This document shows positions 54,276 to 64,000 of a stretch of 64,000 nucleotides of DNA, piece after piece. A program made the position numbers and the translations under genes. The notes under the pieces were generated by a model, which searched no databases, had not been told where the DNA came from, and saw nothing but the letters and a program-made list of their open reading frames with translations. Position 1 is the first letter of the stretch; the number at the start of each line of letters is the position of its first letter. The stretch comes from Clostridium sp. Marseille-Q2269 (GTDB lineage: Bacteria; Bacillota; Clostridia; Clostridiales; Clostridiaceae): positions 1 to 64,000 of the forward strand of contig NZ_CALSFS010000014.1 of NCBI RefSeq assembly GCF_943736985.1. Reading direction: 5' to 3'.

Positions 54276-56420
54276 TTATATATTTTCTGACTGTTCCTTT
54301 TCCTCATGTTCTTTTATAATATCAAAATATATTTCATGGCTAAATAAGTCCACTTTTGAAACTTTAATTTTCACTGCATCCCCTAATCTATATACATTTT
54401 TACTAGCTTCTCCAATTAAACTTAATCGTCTTTCATCATATATATAATAATCATCAGATAGTGTACTTATATGAACTAGCCCTTCTACAGTATTTGGTAG
54501 TTCTACAAACATTCCAAAGTTAGTTACTGAAGATATTATGCCTTCATATTCTTCTCCTATTCTTTCGCTCATGTATTCTGCTTTCTTTAGATCATCTACT
54601 TCTCTTTCCGCTTCTTGGGCTATTCTTTCCATTTCAGAAGATTGCTTAGAGGCATATTCTACTTCTGTTGTAAGTCTTGCCACTCTCTTATCATTAATCT
54701 TTCCATTTATATATTCTTTTATTATTCTGTGTATCATAAGATCTGGATATCTTCTTATTGGTGAAGTAAAGTGACAATAATATCTTGCGGCTAATCCAAA
54801 GTGGCCTATACATTCTGGAGAATATCTAGCCTGCTTTAAAGAACGTAAAAGTAATGTACTAACTACTGTTTCTTCTTTTTCTCCTCTTACTTTTTCTATA
54901 ATGCTTTGTAGTGCTTTTGGATGAATATCATTACTCCATTTTATAACATATCCTAAGTTATGAACGAATTCATTAAAATGCATTAATTTTTCTTCATCTG
55001 GATCTTCATGTATTCTATATACGAAAGGAAGATTAGACCAGAACATATGCTCTGCTATAGTTTCATTACAAACAAGCATAAATTCTTCTATTATTCTATT
55101 GGCTATAGCTCTTTCATAAGGTTTTATATCTATTGGTTTACCCTTTTCATCTAATATTATTTTGCATTCTTCAAAATCAAAGTCTATAGCCCCTCTTTTT
55201 AACCTTTTCTTATAAAGTACTGTGCATAATTCCTCCATAAGTTTAAAACTATCTACTAAATTACTATATTTATTTATAGTTTCTTCATCCTTGTCTCTTA
55301 ATATTTTAGTTACATCTGTATATGTCATTCTTTCAGTAGTTTTTATTATACTTTCCACTACCCTATGATCCACCACTTTACCACTCTTATCTATTTCCAT
55401 AAAACAACTTAAAGTTAATCTATCAATTTTAGGATTTAAACTACATATTCCATTGGATAATTTTTTAGGTAGCATTGGTATTACTCTATCTATAAGATAT
55501 ACTGAAGTTGCTCTTTTTAACGCTTCTCTATCTAGTGGATTCTTTTCTTTTACATAATGAGATACATCTGCTATATGTACTCCTAAATAGTAGTTCCCAT
55601 TAGATAGTCTCTCTAAAGATATTGCATCATCTAAATCCTTAGCATCTTCTCCATCTATAGTAACAATAGTTAAATCTCTTAAGTCTTCTCTTTTTTTATA
55701 TTCTTCTTGTGGAATTGTCTCTGATATATTCTCTGCATAACTTTGTACTTTTGCTGGGAATTCTTCTGGTAGCTTATTTTTCTTTATTATAGTCAATATA
55801 TCTATGCCTTTTTCTTCCTTATAACCTAATATTTCTATAACTCTTCCTTCTGGATTTCTTCTCTTTTCTGGATAAGTCACAATTTCTGCTACAACCACTT
55901 GGCCTGTTTTTGCTCCATTTCTATGTCCCTTGGGTATAAATATATCCTGATGTATCTTTTGGTCATCAGAAACTACAAAACCAAAATTTTTACTATCTTC
56001 ATATACTCCTATAATTGTTTTATTTCCTCTATCTAATATTCTTATTATTTCACCCTCGCACCTTTTACCGTTAGCTGATTCTTTAGTTATTTTTGCTAGT
56101 ACCCTATCATTATGCATAGCTCCATTCATGCTAGATGCAGGTATAAAAATATCCTCTCTTTCTTCTTCTGGTATAACAAATCCAAATCCCTTTTGGTTAC
56201 CCTGAAGCTTTCCTACAACTAATCCCATTCTAGATGGTATTCCGTAATGTTCTGTTCTTGTTTTAACTATTTGACCATCTTTTTCCATATCCCTTAACAT
56301 TTTTTCAAATTCTTTATATTCATGTTTAGTTACTCCAAACACTTGCTTTAATTCTTTTATGTCCATAGGCTTGTATGCCTGTTCTTCCATAAAAGCTAAT
56401 ATTGTTTCCTTTACTTTCAT
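54276..56420 (-). CDS. rnr: ribonuclease R
   Basis: 714 residues. An N-terminal HTH-like domain (about 1-60), two cold-shock domains (about 65-210), the RNB catalytic domain (about 245-570) with TIDGEDAKDLDDAIS (metal-binding Asp cluster) and a C-terminal S1 domain (about 625-705). It degrades structured RNA 3' to 5' and, with SmpB-tmRNA, destroys non-stop mRNA and handles tmRNA. Association with secG and smpB is conserved in Firmicutes. All catalytic Asp are present. Confidence 0.97.
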   Translation of the reverse strand: MKVKETILAFMEEQAYKPMDIKELKQVFGVTKHEYKEFEKMLRDMEKDGQIVKTRTEHYGIPSRMGLVVGKLQGNQKGFGFVIPEEEREDIFIPASSMNGAMHNDRVLAKITKESANGKRCEGEIIRILDRGNKTIIGVYEDSKNFGFVVSDDQKIHQDIFIPKGHRNGAKTGQVVVAEIVTYPEKRRNPEGRVIEILGYKEEKGIDILTIIKKNKLPEEFPAKVQSYAENISETIPQEEYKKREDLRDLTIVTIDGEDAKDLDDAISLERLSNGNYYLGVHIADVSHYVKEKNPLDREALKRATSVYLIDRVIPMLPKKLSNGICSLNPKIDRLTLSCFMEIDKSGKVVDHRVVESIIKTTERMTYTDVTKILRDKDEETINKYSNLVDSFKLMEELCTVLYKKRLKRGAIDFDFEECKIILDEKGKPIDIKPYERAIANRIIEEFMLVCNETIAEHMFWSNLPFVYRIHEDPDEEKLMHFNEFVHNLGYVIKWSNDIHPKALQSIIEKVRGEKEETVVSTLLLRSLKQARYSPECIGHFGLAARYYCHFTSPIRRYPDLMIHRIIKEYINGKINDKRVARLTTEVEYASKQSSEMERIAQEAEREVDDLKKAEYMSERIGEEYEGIISSVTNFGMFVELPNTVEGLVHISTLSDDYYIYDERRLSLIGEASKNVYRLGDAVKIKVSKVDLFSHEIYFDIIKEHEEKEQSENI

Positions 56421-56567
56421 AAAATCCCTCCTATAATTAAATATTTCTAATATATATTCTAAGCATTAATCTATTTTTTTATAATATAATCCACAATTTT
56501 TATATGTTATATTATATCATAGTAAATATATCCATAAGTTAATAAATATATTTTAAAATTTTTTATA

Positions 56568-56606
56568 AAAAAATAGCTGTTAATTATTTACATTAAACAG
56601 CTAATT
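56568..56606 (-). terminator. terminator of secG
   Basis: AATAGCTGTT pairs with AACAGCTAATT (56574-56606); minus-strand T-tract TTTTTTTATAA follows. Confidence 0.7.
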
Positions 56607-56632
56607 AAATTCATACTCTTTTAAGTTTTTTA

Positions 56633-56866
56633 TTATTTAGCTAATAAATTTTGTGCTAATACTATGGCAGCAAATAATACAGAGCTTATTACTGTAATTC
56701 TTGATAACATAGATTCAGAAGTTCTAGTTCTATTCTTTGAATAAAAAGTTTCTGAACTTCCACCCATAAAACCACTTAATCCATTAGTCTTACTAGGTTG
56801 CATTAAAACTACTATAATTAATACTATTGAAACTATAGTTAACGCTACTATTGAAAATGTATGCAT
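56633..56866 (-). CDS. secG: preprotein translocase subunit SecG
   Basis: 77 residues with two membrane helices (about 3-22 and 53-75) and the conserved VLMQPSKTNGLSGFMGGSSE loop between them. SecG is the small, accessory subunit of the SecYEG translocon. It lies between eno and rnr, the usual place in Firmicutes. Confidence 0.95.
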   Translation of the reverse strand: MHTFSIVALTIVSIVLIIVVLMQPSKTNGLSGFMGGSSETFYSKNRTRTSESMLSRITVISSVLFAAIVLAQNLLAK

Positions 56867-57046
56867 TTTATATCCTCCTAATATGTAAAAGATTATATAT
56901 CCTTACTATTACAATAATCCAATTTAATTCATAATATATAATTTTATTTTAACACATAATTTACAGTAATACAACGACTTAACTTTAGAGATTTATATTC
57001 ATGTTGTAATCACAAAACCCATTTAAAATTGTATATTTAAAATAAC

Positions 57047-57077
57047 AAAGTGCTACTCACAAGATGAGTAACACTTT
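57047..57077 (-). terminator. terminator of the pgk-tpiA-gpmI-eno operon
   Basis: AAAGTGCTACTC and GAGTAACACTTT pair over a seven-base loop, 13 bases after the eno stop codon, with an A/T-rich downstream part. Confidence 0.8.
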
Positions 57078-57089
57078 ATTCCAAAACTA

Positions 57090-58397
<1,308 letters not shown>

Positions 58398-58439
58398 TTA
58401 TTTTTAAAAAACTTATTTTTCTCAAATATAGTTTCCCTA

Positions 58440-59969
58440 TTATTTAATAAGACTATTCCCTGTCATTTGATTTGGCTTTGGAAGATCCATAATTTGTAAC
58501 ATTGTTGGTGCTATATCTGCTAATCTTCCGCCATCTTTTAATTCCCTACTGTTGTTAGATACATACATAAATGGTACTGGATTTGTTGTATGAGCTGTCA
58601 TAGGCTTTCCTGTAGAATAGTCTATCATTTCTTCAGAATTTCCGTGATCAGCTGTAATAAAAGCAGTTCCGTCTTTCTCTAAAATCTTTTTCACTATTTT
58701 TCCTACACAGTCATCTACAGTCTCTATAGCTTTTTTTGCCGCTTCAAAAATTCCTGTATGACCTACCATATCTGGGTTAGCAAAATTTAATATTACCATA
58801 TCATATTTATCTTCGTCTAATCTTTCCAAAAGTTTATCTGTAACTTCATATGCATTCATTTCCGGTTGCATATCATAAGTTGCTACCTTTGGAGATGGAA
58901 CTAAAACCCTGTCTTCTCCTTCATTAGGTTCTTCTACTCCACCGTTAAAGAAGAAAGTTACATGAGCATATTTTTCTGTTTCAGCTATTCTTAATTGTTT
59001 TTTGCCTTTTTTACTTACATATTCACCTAAAGTATTAGTTAAGTGTTGTGGTGGAAAAGCTACTTCTACATTTTCCAATGTACTATCATATTCTGTCATA
59101 GTAACAAAAGTTAAATTTAAAGCTTCTCTTTCAAAGCCATCAAATACTTTATCGTTTATAGCTCTGGTAAGTTCCCTGGCTCTATCTGGTCTAAAATTAA
59201 AAAATATTACTGAATCATTATTTTGTATTTTTGCTTTAGCTTTTCCTTCTTTTAATACTACTGTTGGTAAAACAAATTCATCAGTTTTGTTATCTTTATA
59301 AGATTTTTCTAATCCTTCTATAGATGAATTAGCTTCTTCACCTTTTCCTAATACAATAGCATTGTAGCAAAGTTGTACTCTTTCCCATCTTTTATCTCTA
59401 TCCATTGCATAATATCTTCCTGATACTGTAGCTATCTCACCTACACCAATTTCTTTCATGTAGCTTTCTATTTCTTCTATATATTCTTTAGCTGATGATG
59501 GGGCTACATCTCTTCCATCCAAAAATGCATGAACATAAACTTTTTTCACATCTTTTTCTTTTGCTAATTTTATTAAGCCTTTTAAATGATCTATATGAGA
59601 ATGTACTCCACCTGGTGATAAAAGGCCTAAAAGATGTAAGATAGAATTGTTTTTATTTGCATTTTCTATAGCTTTATTCAAAGCTGCATTTTCAAAAAAA
59701 TCTCCATCTGAAATAGCTTTAGTTATTTTTGTAAGAGCTTGATATACTATTCTTCCTGATCCTATATTTAAATGTCCTACTTCTGAATTTCCCATTTGTC
59801 CTTCTGGAAGACCTACATCCATTCCGCTAGCACCTAAATGAGTATGTGGATATTTTTTTAATATACTATCTAAATTAGGCTTATTAGCTGCTGATACAGC
59901 GTTACCATCTACTTTATTTGTTAACCCAAATCCGTCTAATATCATCAAAACTACTGGTTTTTTACTCAT
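58440..59969 (-). CDS. gpmI: 2,3-bisphosphoglycerate-independent phosphoglycerate mutase
   Basis: 509 residues, alkaline phosphatase fold. The metal site is at MILDGFGL, the phospho-Ser is in [15 protein letters not shown] (about residue 62) and the late metal motif is ADHGNSEEM. It interconverts 3- and 2-phosphoglycerate, needing Mn2+, not a cofactor. It lies 24 bases after tpiA and 54 before eno, so the operon is continuous. Confidence 0.97.
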   Translation of the reverse strand: MSKKPVVLMILDGFGLTNKVDGNAVSAANKPNLDSILKKYPHTHLGASGMDVGLPEGQMGNSEVGHLNIGSGRIVYQALTKITKAISDGDFFENAALNKAIENANKNNSILHLLGLLSPGGVHSHIDHLKGLIKLAKEKDVKKVYVHAFLDGRDVAPSSAKEYIEEIESYMKEIGVGEIATVSGRYYAMDRDKRWERVQLCYNAIVLGKGEEANSSIEGLEKSYKDNKTDEFVLPTVVLKEGKAKAKIQNNDSVIFFNFRPDRARELTRAINDKVFDGFEREALNLTFVTMTEYDSTLENVEVAFPPQHLTNTLGEYVSKKGKKQLRIAETEKYAHVTFFFNGGVEEPNEGEDRVLVPSPKVATYDMQPEMNAYEVTDKLLERLDEDKYDMVILNFANPDMVGHTGIFEAAKKAIETVDDCVGKIVKKILEKDGTAFITADHGNSEEMIDYSTGKPMTAHTTNPVPFMYVSNNSRELKDGGRLADIAPTMLQIMDLPKPNQMTGNSLIK

Positions 59970-59993
59970 AGTTTACCTCCTCAGGTGATGAAA

Positions 59994-60740
59994 CTAGTAA
60001 TTTACTATAGCTGCAAAATCTTGTGATTTTAAGCTTGCGCCTCCTACTAGTGCACCATCAATCTCTTCTTTAGCCATTTGTGCTTTAATAGTACCAGGTT
60101 TAACAGATCCACCATATTGGATTCTTACTTTATCTGCTACTTCTTTACCATACATATCTTTTACTACAGTTCTTATATATCCTATAGTTTCATTTGCTTG
60201 TTCATCTGTAGCAGTTTTTCCTGTTCCTATAGCCCAAATTGGTTCATATGCTATAACTAATTTTTCTACTTGTTCTTTAGTTAATTCTTTTAATCCAACT
60301 TTTATTTGTTCATTTAAAACTTTTTCTGTTACGTTTCCTTCTCTTTCATCTAAGCTTTCTCCGCAACAAACTATTGGAATTAAATTATGTTCAAATGCTT
60401 TTTTTACTTTTTTATTAACAGTTTCATCTATTTCATTAAAATATTGTCTTCTTTCACTATGTCCTATAATTACATAATGAACTCCTAATTCTTCTAACAT
60501 TTTAGGCGCTATTTCACCTGTATAAGCTCCATTTTCTTCAAAGTGCATATTTTGAGCTCCTACTTTTATATTAGTTCCTTTAACTTCTTCTAATACTGCT
60601 GGAAGGCACACATAAGTAGGGCATACAACTACATCACATTTTGCATCTTTAACAAGTGGTTTTAGTTCTTTAACCAATTCTACTGCTTCTTTTACAGTTT
60701 TGTTCATTTTCCAGTTTCCTGCTATTATAGCTGTTCTCAT
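59994..60740 (-). CDS. tpiA: triosephosphate isomerase
   Basis: The start taken is ATG 60738-60740 after GGAGAG; an upstream TTG adds six non-family residues. 248 residues. Key residues: Lys in GNWKMN (about 11), His in [11 protein letters not shown] (about 95), Glu in [11 protein letters not shown] (about 167), and the phosphate loop GGSVKPG. It interconverts dihydroxyacetone phosphate and glyceraldehyde 3-phosphate. It lies 46 bases after pgk. Confidence 0.97.
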   Translation of the reverse strand: MRTAIIAGNWKMNKTVKEAVELVKELKPLVKDAKCDVVVCPTYVCLPAVLEEVKGTNIKVGAQNMHFEENGAYTGEIAPKMLEELGVHYVIIGHSERRQYFNEIDETVNKKVKKAFEHNLIPIVCCGESLDEREGNVTEKVLNEQIKVGLKELTKEQVEKLVIAYEPIWAIGTGKTATDEQANETIGYIRTVVKDMYGKEVADKVRIQYGGSVKPGTIKAQMAKEEIDGALVGGASLKSQDFAAIVNY

Positions 60741-60786
60741 TATAAAATCACTCTCCAAATATATTTTTTAATACATGTCTTTTTTC

Positions 60787-61983
60787 CTATTTGTCATTAA
60801 GAGCTGCTATTCCTGGTAGTTCTTTTCCTTCTAAGAATTCTAAAGAAGCTCCTCCACCTGTAGAAATATGAGTCATCTTATCTCCAAATCCAAGTATATT
60901 TACTGCTGCTGCACTATCTCCTCCGCCGATTATAGTTACAGCATTAGAATCTGCCATAGCCTTAGCTACTTCTATAGTTCCATTTGCAAAGTTTTTAAAT
61001 TCAAAAACTCCCATAGGTCCGTTCCATACTACTGTTTTTGCTGATTTTATAGCATCTGAATATATTTTTGATGTTTTAGGTCCTATGTCTAATCCCATAT
61101 ATCCATCTTTAATGTTTTGATCTTCAGTTACAACAGGAGTTGCATCTTTATCAAATTTATCAGCTATTACATTGTCTATTGGCAATAATAATTTTACACT
61201 TTTTTCTTTAGCTTTAGCTATCATTTCTTTTGAATATTCTACCTTATCTTCTTCAACTAAAGAAGTTCCTATAGTATATCCTTGAGCTTTTAGGAATGTA
61301 TATCCCATTCCTCCACCTATTATTAATGTATCTACTTTATCTAATAAATTATTTATAACATTTATTTTATCTGAAACTTTTGCTCCACCTAATATTGCTA
61401 CAAATGGTCTTTCTGGTTTTTCTACTGCATTTCCTAAGAATTTTAATTCTTTTTGTATTAAATATCCGCAAGCTGCTTCTTTTAAATAATTTGTAACACC
61501 TACTGTTGAACAATGTGCTCTATGAGCTGTTCCAAATGCATCATTCACAAATAGATCTGCAAGAGAAGCTAATTCTTTAGAAAAATTCTCTTCATTTTTA
61601 GTTTCTTCTTTTCTGTATCTAGTATTTTGTAATAATACTACATCTCCATCTTTCATTTCTTCTACAGCTTTTTTAGCATTTTCCCCAACTACATTATCAT
61701 CATCTGCAAATACTACTTCCTTATTTAACATTTCTGATAATCTTTTAGCTACTGGTAATAATGAAAGTTCTTTTTTAGGTTCACCCTTTGGTTTTCCCAT
61801 GTGTGAACAAAGTATAGCCTTAGCACCTTTTTCCATTAGATATTTAATTGTTGGAAGTGCTCCTACTAATCTATTTTCATCTGTTATTTTTCCTTCACTT
61901 AATGGTACATTAAAATCACATCTTACTAATACTTTTTTACCTTTTACATCTATATCTTCTATACTTTTTTTATTATAATTCAT
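60787..61983 (-). CDS. pgk: phosphoglycerate kinase
   Basis: The second ATG (61981-61983) is chosen since AGAGGTGG lies right at the first. 398 residues: the signature [20 protein letters not shown] (about 20-39), [13 protein letters not shown], hinge and [10 protein letters not shown] with the adenine-binding GGGDSAAAV. It makes ATP from 1,3-bisphosphoglycerate. It starts an operon with tpiA, gpmI and eno with its own promoter (62063-62092). Confidence 0.97.
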   Translation of the reverse strand: MNYNKKSIEDIDVKGKKVLVRCDFNVPLSEGKITDENRLVGALPTIKYLMEKGAKAILCSHMGKPKGEPKKELSLLPVAKRLSEMLNKEVVFADDDNVVGENAKKAVEEMKDGDVVLLQNTRYRKEETKNEENFSKELASLADLFVNDAFGTAHRAHCSTVGVTNYLKEAACGYLIQKELKFLGNAVEKPERPFVAILGGAKVSDKINVINNLLDKVDTLIIGGGMGYTFLKAQGYTIGTSLVEEDKVEYSKEMIAKAKEKSVKLLLPIDNVIADKFDKDATPVVTEDQNIKDGYMGLDIGPKTSKIYSDAIKSAKTVVWNGPMGVFEFKNFANGTIEVAKAMADSNAVTIIGGGDSAAAVNILGFGDKMTHISTGGGASLEFLEGKELPGIAALNDK

Positions 61984-62062
61984 TGACATCCACCTCTTTA
62001 TATAATATTATTGGGCTCATTAGCATATATAATTTGTAATTTATGCTACACTATCTTATTTT

Positions 62063-62092
62063 ATTTTAGCTTTATTGCTATAATAATGTCAA
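62063..62092 (-). promoter_or_regulatory. promoter of pgk-tpiA-gpmI-eno
   Basis: TTGACA (62087-62092) and TAAAAT (62063-62068) with an 18-base spacer on the minus strand, after the gapA terminator. Confidence 0.65.
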
Positions 62093-62174
62093 TATTTACT
62101 ATATACTTGTAATAGATTTATTCGTTATAATAATATATTACATCAATATTTTTAACTCAATATCAATAATGTAT

Positions 62175-62217
62175 AAAAAAGGTTTGGACTTATATATAAC
62201 AAACCCAAACCTTTTTT
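62175..62217 (-). terminator. terminator of gapA
   Basis: AAAAAAGGTTTGG pairs with CCAAACCTTTTTT across a 17-base loop; it lies about 60 bases after the gapA stop and separates cggR-gapA from the pgk operon. Confidence 0.85.
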
Positions 62218-62275
62218 CCCTTAAAAGTAGGACTTTTAATATATTTATTAAAAGTATCCTCTCTATTTTTTTATA

Positions 62276-63295
<1,020 letters not shown>

Positions 63296-63351
63296 CTAAA
63301 ATTATAAACATTATTATTTTTTATATATATTTTTATCTTTTATAAACTAAA

Positions 63352-64000
63352 TTATTTACTTTCTAAAATATTAATAATTTCTCTAGCAGCTCCCTCATCT
63401 GTTATTAATACACTATTTTTATTTCTGAGTTCTGTTGCCAGTATAGCCTTAGCTTTCTTCTGACCACCTGATACTGCTATAAGTTTATCTACATTTTTTA
63501 TGTTTTCTCTTTTTATACCTATAGTAGGACTTGAATATACTACATTACCTTCAGTATCAAAATAATATCCAAAAGCTTCTGCCACAGCACCATTTTCTTT
63601 TATATAATTTATTTCTTCTGGCGCCATTCCTCTTCTTCTTCCCATTACTTCAGCTATTCCTATACCATGTATTAATATATTAACTTCATATATTATATCT
63701 AATACTTCTTTTATTGATTTTTCTTCCATAACAGCTTTTAATGCTATCTCACTAAGGTTATCTTGTACATGCATTAATTTATAATTAGCATTAATTCTAG
63801 AAGCTAGATTTGCAACTAAAGTATTAGCTTGCATTTCTACATTTCTACCTATACCACCTCTTGCTGGAACTACTACTACATCTTTTAATGTATTAATTTT
63901 TGGCATATTATCTATAACTTCTTTTACATTACTACCACCAGTTAATGCTATTATATCTTTATCTTGTACTATATTCTTTAAATAATTAGCTGCAGCTTTT
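63352..64000 (-). CDS. cggR: central glycolytic genes regulator CggR, partial (cut by window end)
   Basis: The reading frame is open from base 64000 to the stop at 63352, giving 215 residues of the SorC/DeoR-type effector-binding domain; the N-terminal HTH lies beyond the window. Visible motifs: GGSNVKEVI, VVPARGGIGRNVEMQANTLV, IHGIGIAE and SPTIGIKREN with the sugar-phosphate pocket. CggR represses gapA and following glycolytic genes and is released by fructose 1,6-bisphosphate. Its gene directly precedes gapA, as in Bacillus. Confidence 0.92.
   Translation of the reverse strand, partial: KAAANYLKNIVQDKDIIALTGGSNVKEVIDNMPKINTLKDVVVVPARGGIGRNVEMQANTLVANLASRINANYKLMHVQDNLSEIALKAVMEEKSIKEVLDIIYEVNILIHGIGIAEVMGRRRGMAPEEINYIKENGAVAEAFGYYFDTEGNVVYSSPTIGIKRENIKNVDKLIAVSGGQKKAKAILATELRNKNSVLITDEGAAREIINILESK

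Overview
The window looks like chromosomal DNA of a low-GC Firmicute, most likely a proteolytic Clostridium of the C. botulinum group I / C. sporogenes type. This is inferred from strong A+T bias, AGGAGG ribosome sites, a clostridial tmRNA tag (ANDNFALAA), lysine and T-box riboswitches, several PTS loci, and a cggR-gapA / pgk-tpiA-gpmI-eno glycolytic block followed by secG, rnr, surE and smpB. Species assignment is inference. Almost every gene is on the minus strand.

Layout. 1-2700: an unlisted 49-residue leaderless bacteriocin gene (aureocin A53 / lacticin Q type), followed by an ABC ATPase and a permease cut by the window edge, then a deleted IS5-family element. 2700-4650: a lysine permease under a lysine riboswitch. 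4750-9930: a DcuR/DcuS-type two-component pair, a KdgT-family carrier and a malic enzyme with a cre-like site, flanked by two copies of a roughly 100-bp palindromic repeat. 9979-13963: maltose-type PTS genes (EIIA, EIICB, GH4 6-phospho-glucosidase) with a broken RpiR regulator. 14400-17100: an exonuclease-BRCT protein, YwbE and a repeat-rich membrane protein with a decayed partial copy of its tail. 17225-28860: two complete two-component/ABC-transporter cassettes of the peptide-sensing or detoxification type, separated by an ECF sigma / anti-sigma operon. 29083-35750: a collapsed flagellin, a frameshifted MFS gene, and an iron-siderophore ABC uptake operon with a frameshifted binding protein and an AraC regulator. 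36377-39684: mannose PTS (EIIAB, EIIC, EIID, ManO) with a long structured leader. 40317-49520: a type I restriction-modification island (half-HsdS, HsdR, RhuM, HsdS, HsdM) with a nuclease/RAMA gene carrying an in-frame TGA. 49843-50486: tmRNA interrupted in its T-loop by a 289-nt group I intron. 50841-52453: a T-box-controlled DAACS-family transporter. 52632-64000: smpB, surE, rnr, secG, eno, gpmI, tpiA, pgk, gapA and partial cggR.

How it fits together. The window combines housekeeping (trans-translation, RNA decay, lower glycolysis) with sugar uptake by PTS that feeds glycolysis, nutrient-responsive riboswitches, and defence or competition functions (bacteriocin, peptide-responsive ABC cassettes, ECF stress regulon, type I R-M). 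Gene decay is frequent: four genes carry what looks like a single-base deletion (HK at 20.7 kb, binding protein at 33.9 kb, RpiR at 10.8 kb, MFS at 29.9 kb) and one carries a TGG-to-TGA change. Either the strain is losing functions or the assembly has residual indels. The two most noteworthy items are the leaderless bacteriocin and the group I intron splitting the tmRNA T-loop, for which splice sites and P1 pairing can be placed to the base.
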